Part shown: positions 22,061 to 34,798 of the stretch, one piece after another
How the letters are laid out: every line of letters begins with the position of its first letter
Numbering within the stretch: the first letter of the stretch is position 1
Assembly: GCF_029168945.1 (NCBI RefSeq)
Contig: NC_083607.1
Span: forward strand, 35,945,257-36,009,256
Length of the DNA stretch: 64,000 nt
Direction of reading: 5' to 3'
Origin: Cannabis sativa
Lineage: Eukaryota; Streptophyta; Magnoliopsida; Rosales; Cannabaceae
The notes under the pieces: generated by a model
Database searches by the model: none
The model's input: only the letters and a program-made list of their open reading frames with translations
Told to the model about the DNA's origin: nothing
Program-made: the position numbers and the translations under genes

Positions 22061-24473
22061 TGTAACACCCTAACTAGCATAGGCGTATTACGTGATTTTT
22101 AAACATGTTGTGCAGCTCGTTGCTAATCAACGAGGTTTATAAAAAACGTGATTAATTAAAAATTTTCGCTTTTTAATTAAACTTGTAAAATGTTTATACA
22201 TAAGACTCTGGATCCCGATTACAAAACCATTTACAAAAGTTAACTGTTCATACAAAATAATTGTCGCCTAGCGACTAGTTACAAAAATAGCCTCGCTGTC
22301 CCGATGATCGTACGCTCCAGGCCTAACCGCCCCGACATGTACAATCTTCATAGGCTCGTTCACGGTCCATCAGCTTTAGCCTTGCCTTTACCTACACATA
22401 AACGTAGCACTGTGAGTCAACAGACTCAGTAAGAAAAGCATAATAATATTCATACATATATCCCGGTCATGATCAGACGCCCATACCCCTAATCATAACC
22501 CTAACTGCCGTGTCCAACATGATACTGAGTCCCCCTAACTGCCGTGTCCAACACGGTACTGAGTCCCCCTAACTGCCGTGTCCAACACGGTACTGAGTTC
22601 TGAACGTTCATAGGGACGGAACTATTGACAAGTAACAGCCTGATCGGTCGAACCGGTCATACTCCGGCTGCTGGTCATACTCCAGCCTATACCGACGTGT
22701 TACGATGCTCGGCTGATCGGTCGAGCCGGTCATACTCCATTCTTGGTCATACTCCAGCCTGTACCGACGTGATACGTCAAATAGTACGGAACCACCAACC
22801 TAAGTATCAACCTAATCGGTCGAACCGATCATACTCCGGCTGCTGGTCATACTCCAGCCTCTACCGACGTGATACAGTGTCAGCCTAATCGGTCGAACCG
22901 GTCATACTCCGGCTGCTGGTCATACTCTAGCCTGTACCGACGTGACACAGTTGGATGGTTCGAAGCCAACATACATATCTAATGTAATCTAACAGGCTTC
23001 CTACATGCACACTAAACATGTAATCTACATATGCATACTGTTATACTAATCTTACCTGGATTCCGAATTCAGGTGTCTTGGCCAACCCGACCGGAACTAT
23101 CTGTGACGGATTACAGGCTCCTAAACCATAAAAATCACAACACTATAAGTGATACGCTAAATCACTTCCCGGGGACTTAAACTAGGAACTAAAAGTTTCC
23201 CTATCGATAAAAAACATGGCAATACCCCAAAAAACATAAAATCGAGGAAAACTAGGGTTCCTGAATTTTCCCCAATCGGTAGACCGGTTGCCCAACCGGA
23301 ATTCCGGTTCTGGGAAATTTCAGAACCCCATCCGGAATTCCGGATGCACAACCGGAATTCCGGTTCCTCGCAGGCAGAACTTCAAAATTTCACACAATGC
23401 TCAAATCAACTCCAAACCAAACCAAAACTTCCAGACTCGTTCTATACATCCCCTAGAACATTTCTAAAACATCAAATCCACCCAGAATGTACAGAAACGA
23501 AAATCACCATTAAAGCCCAAGCTTTGAGTTCTAAACTCAAACTTTGTTAAAATCAACTAGCATGCATCCATTCAGCCTAAATCAACTTAATCAAGCCTAG
23601 AATAACCTCTAAAAATAATAACAATCATCTACAGCAAGCAATTAACAGATTGAACACATTTCTTTGAAAATCATAGCTTTTGCATAGAAAATTCATAACT
23701 CAAGCAACCTAACTATCATGCATTAATAATAGCTCAAATATCCTCAGCTTAACATGCTTAAATCTTAGAAATTAACCACAAACTCACAGCAGCAACAATA
23801 TCAAATAATCATGCATGCATTACACCAAACTTTCTTACAACTCAAGAAAACACAAAGAGGAGTTACTAGAGATCAAACCTTGACTTGGATTACACAAAGA
23901 GCTGTTGAAAATCACAAGAATTAAGCAAGAACACCCAGCCCTAGCAGCTCCTAGACTTGGCCGAAAAGAGAGAAAGAGAGAGAGTTTTGAAAATTTTCTA
24001 TTTTTTTAACTTAGAATTTTTTTGAATAAAATGAGAATAAAAGCCATTACCCCCCATATATTCAGCCAACAATTAATAAAATAAACACATAATACAACTA
24101 CTAAAATCACTAGAAGACAAAATAATAATGGGGCAAAAAGACCATTTTGCCCCTCCACACTAAAATCACATAAATAACACTAAAGGGGTATTCTTGGGAA
24201 ATTCTAAATTCCCGGCCATTCCCGACATTCCTAACATCTAATAAACCGTCCCAAACTACTAACATACTAAGTTGTGATTTTATTGAGCCAAACACCGAGT
24301 TCCATGTTACCGGGCACCGGAAATGCAAAAATATGAAAACTACTGAATGACATAGAAATGCATCTCTGAATTCAATAATAACAGTATAATAATTATTTAA
24401 ATAGCTATAAATAATTTTCATAAATAATCATGATTATCTGCTAATTTCCAAATTAAACTAAGCGGTCTTTACA
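22061..24473 (-). repeat. K1 5' LTR
   Basis: 2413 bp. Three copies of the 34-bp unit start at 22502, 22536 and 22570. Repeat cluster about 22638-22950, palindrome 23329-23346. A TATA-like ATATATGGGG on the minus strand (near 24050-24060; 16670-16680 in the other LTR) is a possible core promoter. Confidence 0.95.
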
Positions 24474-24478
24474 CACAT

Positions 24479-24593
24479 GTAATCATGAAATAAATCATGT
24501 GAACCATGCAACATAAAATGTTATTTCTGATCTTTGTTAATAAGTAAATCTGATTATATGAAATGAGTTTTATTTAGGGCATAAAACCCAACA
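24479..24593 (-). repeat. C3 3' LTR, second piece
   Basis: Continues the LTR after K1 and ends GGGCATAAAACCCAACA, the reverse complement of the copia LTR start. Uninterrupted counterpart at 41727-41841. Confidence 0.93.
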
Positions 24594-24609
24594 AACTCCC
24601 ACTTGCACT
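24594..24609 (-). promoter_or_regulatory. C3 polypurine tract
   Basis: Minus strand AGTGCAAGTGGGAGTT directly before the 3' LTR; the same tract precedes the 3' LTRs of C1 and C2. Confidence 0.8.
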
Positions 24610-24629
24610 AATATAAAACAAAAAGTGCA

Positions 24630-26690
24630 TTTCAAATAATCATTAACACCTTGATATACCAATCAAGTGTAATAGTAGTACACTCCTCGTAATAGGATCT
24701 GACAGGTTGAATTAAACGCAACCTCTTCTCCACCATTAGTCATCCTTAATCACAAAATCCTTGATAATGTGAAATTCCTCTCTATATGTCTACTCTCTTG
24801 GGATACAGGATTCTATACTTTTGGCAACTACTCTTTGGTTATTCAGGAAGTAACCCTAGTAGTTTAGGCAAGTTTGAACGGTGCCACAAAAGTATAGAAC
24901 TTTTCTTAGACTGAATAAGTACCTTTCCTGCAACTTTAACATTCAGTCTCTTTCTGGTAGACCAAGAGATTTCAGATAGGTTTTTACACTTTTCCAAAAT
25001 CACTACTCCACCCCCAAAGTAATCACCATCTCATCAGCAGACTTTCTAGCACAGAGGCAAGTCTCGAAATCTGATGTGGTGTAGTCTAAGAGTTTCAAAA
25101 CTACCCTTATTGACTAGAATATAGTTCCTCTTCTTAATCTTAAGATTTTCTTGATTGTCTTCCAATGTTCCTCTCCTGGATTAATCTGATACTTACTCAT
25201 TACTCCCACTCAACAGCAGGTGTCTGGTCTAAGGCATACAAAAGCATATCTGAGACCTCTCAACCTCTCACTGTTGATTTAAGAAATTCTTTCATGGCTT
25301 TATCTTCTCTTGAATAGTTGAGACTTTTCCTTAGACAAATAAAATCTATATCTAAGAAGTTATGAAGCTTCTATAGATTGCCATTAAAAGGAAAATGCTT
25401 CAGCATCTTACTAAAGTAAGTTGCTTGCATTAGAGTAAGTAATTACCAGGTATACCACAAGCCATAGGTTTAGATAAACTCAAACCTATAATACTAGGAA
25501 CAGGAAGTTTTGTTAAGTCCATTGAATAGACTTATAAACGAAAATTTCCTTTCATGTCCTTGTAACAGAAAACTTTAGGTTACTCCATGTGAATGGATCA
25601 AACCGTAGTTCTATTGGCTTTCTTCTTAGTTTCTTATCTTGACAATCCATTACTTGTTTAAACTCACAATGGATTTTAATCACTAGTGTCTTCCAAGTCA
25701 TAAGAAATGAAAGTTCCTTGAAACTCTCCCACTACGACAAGGTACCGTGAATTATGTCTAAGAAAACTAAATGGTATTGACCTCTTCGGTTGTGTTAAGA
25801 CAACTGAGGCAGTGGGATCATCTTGTAACGAATAAGATGATAGAACACTTATGGAATCAAGAAAAAAATTAATCTCCTTTATTTGCTACTTTATTTTCAG
25901 ACTTAGTCATTTTCTTAGAGAAGTAGTATTTGTTTAAACAAACACTTTCTTATCTAATGACTATGGGATGGTCAACCCCTAATCACTTAGAATAGCTAAC
26001 AAACATGCAAACCAAGGTTAGCAGTTCTAGCTTTTCTTAAGATTTCGATTAGGTCATCCATGAATCTAGTAATGATTTACATTAAGTATACAACCATTGC
26101 ATCATCTTGAAATTTTATTACCATAGAAGGATTTACGCAACGACTGGTAACTAATCATCAATATGCAACTCAAATTTCTGGGGAGGTAAGTTTGGATATA
26201 ATTCAAAAATCAAATTAATGATCTTTGAACTGCATATCTACTAACTTTTTCTCCACCCCTATCAGTTCGCAAGATCTTTAACCACTTACCATTGCTAGAA
26301 ATTCATGAAATTTTTCAAACATTTCAAATTTCTTTTGCATAAGGTAAAAAACTAGAGTGATCGTTTTAGGAATACAACGAAAACTCATATCCACCCCTGA
26401 ATGTACATCTATCTGGGAATGAGATGAACTTACTTTCAGTGGATATAGGCATATTAACTCTTTGCAGAGAATGATCTTGTCAAAACCACTATGAACAAGA
26501 TACAAATGCCATAGATTTATAAAATATGTGGTTGTATCTTTTGATGACTTAAGTTTAGTTACATAAAAGAGTTCTTAGAATAGTGCAAGTGGATTCTGTT
26601 CACATAATACTAAACTCATAAAGTTTGAATCCATTGAAAGAAAATGGTTATTAAACACTTGTGAAAGTGTTACTGTATAATGAGTAATTC
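24630..26690 (-). pseudogene. C3 pol remnants (integrase, RT linker, RNase H)
   Basis: No long frame survives, but colinear copia pieces are readable on the minus strand. At 26505-26278 the translation contains YLMQKKFEMFEKFHEFLA, matching the integrase stretch of C1; next to it TGATAGGGGTGGAGAA (about 26255-26270) gives the TDRGGE catalytic Asp region. Near 25725-25750 TCGTAGTGGGAGAGTTTC is the integrase/RT linker RRSGRVS. Near 24765-24800 AGACATATAGAGAGGAA matches the RNase H tail HIERKYH. Reverse transcriptase is shortened and unrecognisable. Much more decayed than C2, into which it inserted later, so it probably moved as an already defective copy. Confidence 0.7.
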
Positions 26691-29600
26691 TTTCTTGGAC
26701 CACCACTACTAATCTAACTCTATGATTTGCCTATAAAAGTAGGAGATTTCTAAGATTGAGGATTTTATATCATTTTGGGATAGAATTTCGGGAATATAAT
26801 CATATGCGTCATTTAATTTCTTAAGAGAAAATATAGAATGACTTTATATGATTTATAGACCATTCATCCAATGATATGTTATTAAGCTGATTCGAAATAA
26901 ATAAGCTAAGAGGAATTAGGATAATTTCGTTTTAAATAAGAATCCAACGATGCTCCGATTAGCGAGAGTCAAAGTAATCTTATTTATACAATCTTCTTGT
27001 TTCATATTGTAAAATACTAGTCTAAGGTGTCATCAATTGATGAACAGCTAAATGTTGCATATACAATATTTATCTTTCGAGATCTAACACTATTATGTTA
27101 GTCTAATGGTGAAAATCCATTAGGGATTTATCTCATTAGAAAAACAAACCAAGTTAGACCAACAATGAAGATTTGAAATTAAACTACAATTTAATAACAG
27201 AAAATGACATCGTTCAATACAAATTCATACACAATTCAGAAATTATTAAAGCATATAGCAAGTAGGAATGACAAGTGAAAATACTAAAACATACAATCCT
27301 AAATAATTTCCAAGGTTTTCAACAAACTGATATCAGTGTCCCGTTTAGGCGAGAGTCAAAGCTACCATTCATTGAATAGAGTTGTCAGCTCATCTAAAAT
27401 GATCAACATTCTAGCAACCTTTTATTCGATCAAGATTGGAATCTGCGTTGTCCCGTTTAGGCGAGAGTCAAGGCTATTCTATCTTATGAGCTTCCACCAT
27501 TGTTTCATATTCTTGCAAGTCTTATACAGTCGCCACCATTAGGGTGATCATAAACTATATAAAAAACTTACAAGATTACTTATCTTTCGAGATTAAACGG
27601 TGCTAACTTGCTAATGAACGTTCCTCCATTAGGGAGGATTACTCACTAAAACAATAGTTATGTAAAACCAACAATGGAGATCGAATATCCTTATGATAAT
27701 AAAGCTCATTATTTAATGAAGGTTGTATTTTCTTCTAATATTTATTTTAATCAATTTATTTTAAATATATATTTATTTACTTAAAATTTCCAATTTAGAA
27801 TGAAAAATTCCAAATATAAATTTTAATTTAATATTTATAAATTATACTTAGATGGATATGAGAATAACGTGAATTATTTCCATCTTAGTAATAATTTCCA
27901 TAAATATTTAGAAAATTATTCAATTTAAGTTGTTTCAAAATTAATTTAAATTAATTTACAACTCAAATTTGTTTTTCTATAAATATATATTACATTTCGA
28001 AAAATTGAAGTATATAAGAATACAATTTTTGAAAAATGCTTTAAAATAAAATAAAATAAATCCTGGAAAATTACTCTAATTTTATGTTGGCCCAAAATTA
28101 ATAAAAATTAATTTTCAACAAAAAATTATAATTCTCCTATTTAATTAAATATCTAAGAAAAATTTCAAATATTTAAGTATCATGATTAAAAATCAACTTA
28201 AATATTAATTTTCTATTTAATTAAATACACTAGAAAAATACTTCAAGCAAAACAGATAATATCCATCTAGACTTTCATAGACTAATTAATTCAATTTCTA
28301 ATTATAATATATTTTAGTTCATTTATTTTAATTAATCATTAAATGAAAAAATTATTGATTTAAGTTGGTCCAAAATTAAATAAATAATTTTCAACTTTAA
28401 TCTATTTTTTTTTTAAATAAAATTCGAAATTTTTACATTAAAAAAATGTAATTTTGAAATTTTGGGAAATGATTAATAAAATAAAATATATTTTGAAAAT
28501 TATTCAAACTTAGGTTATTCTGAATTAAGTTTCCAAACTTAAAATAATTTTCAATTTTAATTAAATAACATGAAAATAACAATGTTTAAGTATCATGATG
28601 AAAATCAACTTAGATATTGAAATTTTCAATTTAATTAAATGTTTAAATTCAAGAAATAAATAATTAAGTAAAGAGGAAACTTAATTATTAATTCTAGTTT
28701 AATACTAGGAAAATATACTAAACTTAGATTGTACCAAAATTAATCATGAAATAATTAATTTCACAATCAATGATATTTTCCTATTTAATATTAGAAATAA
28801 TAACTAGTACTAGAAATAATTATCTAGAATATATATCATTAACTAAGTGTTTTTCTAAAAATTAACTTTAAAATATTACATGAAAAATAAATTTCATACA
28901 ATTTAAAAGTTAATTATGTTGCTAATTCAATTTTAATTAAGTTAGACTAATATAATTAACCTAATACAATTATTTAAATAAGGCAAATGGGCCTTCACAA
29001 TTGGGGTAGTTCATGTGAGGGGGAGCTGGGTTCAGTATGTCGTACCCACTTCTATTGGCCCCCAACTCTCACACAAGGCCCAAAAGAGAGGAATTTAACC
29101 TTAAAATAAACAATTGTTATTCATTGAATAAGCCCAAATCTAATTGGGCCTAAATAAATTTACTTATGTCAAAATTTATTTTAGCAACCTAGTCCATTTA
29201 CTTAGTAAAAACTTAAATGGGCTTCCTATATGCATCTAAGCCCAATATCAAACATATAGGCTCACACAGGTCAAATGATTTGGATGGGCCCTATCATGTT
29301 ACTAGGTTTACACAGATGAAAGAAGTATAAAATTTACCTGTTACAAATCATTTATAAGATCTATCGTCAATTGAACTATGATTAAAATCAAATCATTGGA
29401 TCTGTCGACAAGTTAATCATCGCAATTTAGATCAAATAAATAATAGGTTTGTTAAAAAAAAGTTTTTGAATAAACAATATAAAATAAACAAACATTGTCC
29501 ATGTAACAGATGTGAAATAAGATATTTATATAATTAAATTATTATTCTTAAACTAACCAAATATAGGAAACTAATTTTAAAATATCTAGGTTTATTTGAA

Positions 29601-29979
29601 TCAAATAAATTAAATATTTAATAAGATCAATGATTTAAAAGGAAAAAATCTTCAATATCACTTTCAGATCTTATAATTTAATAAAATAAACCAATTTTAA
29701 AATAGATTTGGTTAGATAATTATTATTTTAGGAATAAAATAATAAATGAATAATAATTACCATAATTATATGTCAAAATATCTCAAATTAAGCAATATTC
29801 AAATTTCTACAAAAATATCCATGTTATTCAAATATTTAAGATATGATTTATAAATTTCTAATAAGAAAAAAAAATGATATATATATATAGAAAAAAAAAA
29901 TATCATTTTTAAACTTATAATTTATAAATAATTAAATATTTAACAAAATAACAAATTTTTGAATTTAAAAAACATTATG
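26691..29979 (-). other. C3 leader, gag-proximal part
   Basis: AT-rich non-coding leader of C3 up to the R1 insertion. It contains GCGAGAGTCA motifs at 26962, 27349 and 27461 (the last two 112 nt apart), the inverted-end block 28989-29081 and the splice-donor-like block 29281-29345. The third motif and its surroundings look like a duplicated leader unit also present in C0 (315). Gag coding sequence is not recognisable. Confidence 0.75.
28989..29081 (-). other. Conserved 93-nt leader block with inverted-repeat ends (C3)
   Basis: GGGCCTT at 28989-28995 and AAGGCCC at 29075-29081. Same core as in C1 and C2, on the minus strand. Confidence 0.55.
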
Positions 29980-29984
29980 GTAAG

Positions 29985-30768
29985 TGTTTCCCCTGATTTC
30001 GCCCAATATACGTGGACCAACCGGACAGGGACACGTGGATCAGACAATTTATAAAATATTTTGCTAAGTTCTTTTATGTCACAAGGAAAACATCCTGGAC
30101 ATAGGTCCCGGAGGAGGCACCCGGAGTTCAAGGTGCTCCCGGAGGCTCACATAGCACTAAAGCATCTCCATGAGGTGTCAGACTTCTCCTGAGCAATCAA
30201 GTCGCATTAAATGCCGCATGGGAGGAAGCGTGTTGGGACTGCAACACACAATAAAGTCTGACGGCACAACCTCCAATCAGCAGCGCCACAGTAATGATCA
30301 TTTAAGTCTAGCGACGACTACAGTGTGAAGAGTCACGTCAATCACAAGGCAAAAAGGACATTCCTCATAAAAACCCTACAGCGCCTAGGGATTTGACCAT
30401 GCATTACTCATGGTATATTCATTGGGAATACCCAACTTTATGGATACTTACAGATACACTTGTAAGAACAATTCTAGGGATTACCCCACCAAAACACTAT
30501 AAATACCCCCTCAAAGCTCATTAAATGGGATCGAGAATCTTGGGCTGCATATGAGCAAGAAGAGTAAATACTCACCAATAACATTCTCTGTATTTATAAG
30601 GGTGACATCCTCCCAAGTATAAATTCTGTATAAAATACATCCATAAATAACAAAGACTCGTGGACTAAGGCTCATTAACGCCCCAACCACGTAAAAATCC
30701 TTCTCTCACTTTCTTACAGCTCAATAGTATAATCATATTTTATTAGTTGCCGAAAACCTCGGTCAACA
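29985..30768 (+). repeat. R1 5' LTR
   Basis: Opens TGTTTCCCCTGATTTCGCCC and closes CCTCGGTCAACA. TATAAATA at 30498-30505. Related to the R2 LTR but clearly diverged, so R1 and R2 are different subfamilies. Confidence 0.97.
30498..30505 (+). promoter_or_regulatory. TATA box of R1 5' LTR
   Basis: CACTATAAATACCCC. The same core occurs in the 3' LTR (38836-38843) and, reversed, in both R2 LTRs (49786-49793, 61289-61296). Confidence 0.75.
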
Positions 30769-30771
30769 TTT

Positions 30772-30789
30772 TGGTGCTTTCATTGAGAG
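30772..30789 (+). promoter_or_regulatory. R1 primer-binding site (tRNA not assigned)
   Basis: TGGTGCTTTCATTGAGAG follows the LTR after three bases and is identical in R2 (61003-61020, minus). Its TGG start suits a tRNA CCA end; I cannot say from memory which tRNA. Confidence 0.6.
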
Positions 30790-30831
30790 CTGAAGAAAGC
30801 TGCTACAAAACAAGCATTTGACTTCACAAAT

Positions 30832-32193
30832 ATGGTGGAGACAAGAAGTACTCGTCAGCCTCGCCCTCTGGAAGACGCTCAAGACCCAAACGAGGAAGAT
30901 GTAGCCTCAAGAGCAGCAGAGGAGTCCGAGGAAGAAGAAATAGTCCCCGATGATGACTACGAGGGAAACCTCGACGAGTATGCCTATGACGAATGTAGTT
31001 ACTCAGAACTGGTGGTTCTTAGACAAAAAGCTATCGATCACGAAGCCGAGATCGAAGCTCAGAAAGCGCAAAACCAGAAAATGCAGGAAGTGATGCTGGC
31101 CATGCAAAAAGCCATGGAAGCAGCTGGCATTCACATACACCCCAAGGCAATGACCGCTGGGCCCGACGAGGGGCCAGCGACGTCTTCACCTAATTCCCAA
31201 CAACAGAAATCTAGGGAGCCTAGCCCTATAAGGTATCCTAATGAAGGGAATCAAACAAAAAATCCTACTTCTACCCCTGGGCGAAAGAAAAAGGTGCAGG
31301 ATCCGCGAAAAGTCCGCTCAGATTTCCCTAAAGGGAAAGGTCCGCAGAGGGGCAAGCCCCAAAAAGGGAGTCTTGGCCCTCAGGATCGAGGGGACCGAAA
31401 AAGCGTTTCTGTACACCAGGAACCCGGGGGTAGAGGGAGAAGAGGACAGAGATGTCCTCCCGTTGATCTGAGAAATCAAATCAATGGGAACCAAGGTGAT
31501 CTCCGGGATCACCTTGACCAAAAAAGATACGGACCCGTGGTTTCCTCAGGTACGTTGAATGAAGGAATTATGGCGGAACTCGCCATACTCCGAAAAGACA
31601 TTGCCCGAGTCTCCCGGAGGCAGAAGGGAGACGACTCCGACTCGGACAGCGAGGATCGAGAGCCATGTGCTAAGCACATCCTAGAGGCGGAGCTCCCCAA
31701 AAACTTCAAGATGCCCGAAATGGTAGCATATACCGGGAACTCCGATCCCAGCAACCACCTGTCACGGTTCAATCGTGTCATGACGGTCATGAGGGTCAGC
31801 AAGGATGCCAAGTGTCTGTGCTTCCCACTCACTCTAAGTGGGTCCGCAGAGGAATGGTTCAAGAAACTGGAACCAGGATTCGTGGGCTGTTGGAACAAGC
31901 TACAGACCAACTTCCGGAGACAGTTTGTCGCCGCAAGAAAGGTCAACCTGGAGGTCAGTGCCTTGACTAATATCAAGCAACTGCCCACCGAGACCTTGAA
32001 GAATTACATCAAGAGGTTCCGAGAGGAAGCCTCGAAAACCAAGAAAGTTGATGACGGACAACAGCTTGCACTTCTCCAAGCAGGCATCGGTACTGGGACT
32101 CCTTTCTGGAATGAGTTGCAGCAAGGAGCTGCTAGCCTCTAGGACTTCCAGAAGAGAGTCCAAAAATATATCAACCTCGAAGAAGCCCAAATC
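30832..32193 (+). pseudogene. R1 Gag, one nonsense codon
   Basis: Starts MVETRSTRQPRPLEDAQ. An acidic N-terminus (EESEEEE) and a coiled segment are followed by a Lys/Arg-rich stretch and the capsid-like domain with WFKKLEPG and NFRRQFVAARK (about residues 290-410). The frame meets a TAG near 32140 where R2 reads CAG (Gln-Asp-Phe-Gln). The continuing frame carries the rest of Gag. R2 shows the same protein with high similarity. Confidence 0.9.
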
Positions 32194-33849
32194 GTGCCTT
32201 ATGGGGGCTACTATCCCACTGGAGTGGCAGGATATATGCCCGGAGTATCGCCCTCGGGTACTGCCCCGACTGCGACCCCACAAACAAGTGGTATACAGTT
32301 CTATGCTACCCCCGGGTATAGCCAGGGCAAAGCTTTGGCACCAGCATCTTCTCATTTTGGCAACCCGTCTGGAGTGAATGGGCAAGCTCCTTCACATTCT
32401 GCTCCGGCTGCTAGCTTAACAGGCCCTTCCCAGGGATCAAGGAGTAAAAGGTCCTCCAGAGGCAGCACCCGGACGGGAGAGAAGCGCCAGAAAAAGGGAT
32501 ACACCCCCCAATATACTCAATACACGGAGCTGTCGGACTCCCACGAACGTGTGTACTTCGCTACTAGGCAAAATACACACTACCGGAGACCACAGCCATT
32601 GTACAAAGACAGCTCCCGGAGAGATCCGAGCAAAAGATGCGAGTACCACAACGACATTGGTCATAGCACCAATGAATGTAAGAATCTCAAAGACGAGATC
32701 GAAAATCTAATCCGATTGGGCCACCTTTATGAGTGGATCAAGAATAGGTTGCCCCACCTCAACCCGGGTCAGGTGACCGGGGGTATGCCTCCGGGAACAC
32801 CAGGGGGTACAGCAGGAGTATTGGCTCCAGCTGCTCCCACAGGTGACGCCCAGCATATCCCCAGAGTGCTGCCCCGGCCTAATGGACGGGTAGCCATGAT
32901 CTCCGGAGGTCCCCATATCGGAGGGAATACTCGCAAGGAGCGTAAGCGATACGCCGGGGCCGCTAAACACAATGAGATATGGGAAGTTACTCAACTCCCA
33001 GCTCAAAGGCCTCGGCTGATGGACCAACCCATCACATTCATGGAAGAAGACGCCAAGACGGTGCGCTTCCCTCATCACGACCCGTTGGTCATAGAGACCT
33101 CCATCGCGAATAAAGTGGTGGCCAGGGTCTTAATTGACAATGGGAGTTCCGTGAACTTACTCTTCAAAGAAGCCTTCACCGCGATAGGCTTGACAGATCG
33201 GGACCTCTCGCCCAGCGGGTCCCAACTCACAGAGTTTAACGGGACGACACTTATCCCAATGGGAAAAGTGAGGCTCCCAGTCACCCTGTGCCCGGACACT
33301 CCCCAGAGTACATTCAAATACTGCACCTTCGTGGTGGTAGACTGTCCGACAGCCTACAACGCGATCTTCGGCCGACCGACCCTGGTAGACTTTGGCGCAG
33401 TCACTTCAATCCGACATCTGTGCCTAAAGTTCCCTACCCAGGAGGCCGGAGTCGGGACTGTAAGGGGAAATCAGGGGGAAGCAAGGCAATGTTATAATGT
33501 TGCAACCCACCTGCCCGTACTTATGGTCCGGGAGTCCGCTAAGCCAGAAATGGCTGAAGAGGATGAGTTGGACCCTCGTGTAGGGTCCAAAAGAATCGTG
33601 GAACCAATGGAGGACGTCGAAGAAATATCAATGTGCGACGTCGACTCCACCAAAGTACTCCGGTTAGGGAAGAACCTGGACCCGGAGGAAAAGGACAAAA
33701 TAATAAAAACACTGAAGGGCGCCATTGACATCTTTGCATGGCGCCAAGAAGACATGACTGGCATAAGCCTCATGTCATCACACATGTACTCAACGTCAAT
33801 CCGGACATGCCTCCCGTCCAGCAAAAGAGACGCCCGCTCGACTCGGTGA
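32194..33849 (+). pseudogene. R1 Gag C-terminus (zinc knuckle) and protease
   Basis: Contains a Tat-type knuckle CEYHNDIGHSTNEC (near 32640-32680) and a protease with IDNGSS (near 33140) and the downstream strand AIFGRPTL (near 33360-33380) that R2 has lost. A one-base loss near 33767 relative to R2 takes the frame into a stop at 33849; pol continues in another frame. Confidence 0.85.
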
Positions 33850-34798
33850 AAGCCGAAGCTCTAGAGAAAGAGGTGGACAAACTTTTGACTAACGGCATGA
33901 TCCGCGACGTGTACTATCCGGAGTGGCTGGCCAATCGGTCCTGGTGCCCAAGCTGAACGGAACTTGGCGAGTTTGTATAGACTTCACCGATCTAAACAAA
34001 GCTTGTCCAAAGGACTGCTTCCCGCTGCCCGGGATCGACCAGATGGTAGATGCCACGTCCGGATTCAAACTGTTATCCTTCATGGACGCCTATGCTGGGT
34101 ACAATCAAATAAAAATGCATACGGTAGACCAGGAGTGCACTAGCTTCAGGACCGATAAGGGGGTATACTGCTACCTAGTCATGCCTTTCGGACTGAAAAA
34201 CGCCGGAGCAACCTATCAAAGAATGGTTAACCGGATGTTTAAAGGCCTCCTGGGGCGAAACATGGAGGTGTACGTGGACGACATGCTCGTCAAATACAAA
34301 GCATGCAACAGCCATGCAAGCGACTTAGAAGAATGCTTCGAAGTTGTTCGGAGATACGGCATGAAACTCAACCCAAAGAAATGCACCTTCGTGGTCAAAT
34401 CAGGAAAGTTCCTGGGTTTCATAGTCAGCCAAAGGGGGATTGAAGCAAATCCGGAAAAAATCCAGGCTCTCCTGAATATGCCACCCCCCAAGAAACATAA
34501 AGATGTGCAGAGCCTGACCGGAAAGGTAGCTGCATTGAGCCGTTTTATCTCACGGTCCACGGACAAGTGCATACCCTTCTTCAACGTGCTAAAGAAATGC
34601 CAAAAGTTCGAATGGTCGGACGAGTGCGAGGAGGCATTCAGAAAGCTAAAAGACCACATGGCCAAGCCTCCTATCCTTATCAAAACCCGTCCTCGGAGAA
34701 GACCTATTTCTTTATTTGGCCGTCTCCGAACACGCGGTCAGCGCTGCCCTGGTCCGGGAAGAAGAAAAAACTCAGCATCCTGTGTACTATGTCAGTAA
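33738..34798 (+). pseudogene. R1 reverse transcriptase
   Basis: RT in shifting frames: 33738-33956, then after loss of a C near 33945, 33923-34798. Motifs FTDLNKACPKD, FMDAYAGYNQI, MPFGLKNAGATYQRM and the catalytic YVDDMLVK (near 34270-34295) are intact. An extra T near 34680 shifts the frame into RNase H. RT type (YVDDMLVK rather than IDDIL) fits the Tat/Athila branch. Confidence 0.88.

Larger units (their letters stand above)
14724..24473 (-). mobile_element. K1: minus-strand Ty3/gypsy chromovirus (Tekay-like) inside the C3 LTR
   Basis: 9750 bp. LTRs 14724-17090 and 22061-24473 both read TGTAACACCC...TCTTTACA on the plus strand; the target duplication CACAT is at 14719-14723 and 24474-24478. 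PBS matches initiator tRNA-Met exactly. Polyprotein order on the minus strand is gag, protease, reverse transcriptase, RNase H, integrase, chromodomain-like tail. LTRs over 2.3 kb and a TGTAACACC end fit the Tekay/Del group. Three nonsense codons and one frameshift make it non-autonomous. Confidence 0.96.

Noticed and set aside
26278..26505. 75-codon minus-strand ORF as a separate small gene
   Set aside because: Its C-terminal half matches copia integrase, so it is a fragment of C3 pol.
31318..32664. Minus-strand ORFs opposite R1 gag and protease
   Set aside because: They are shadows of a well-conserved coding strand; the sense frames carry the recognised domains.
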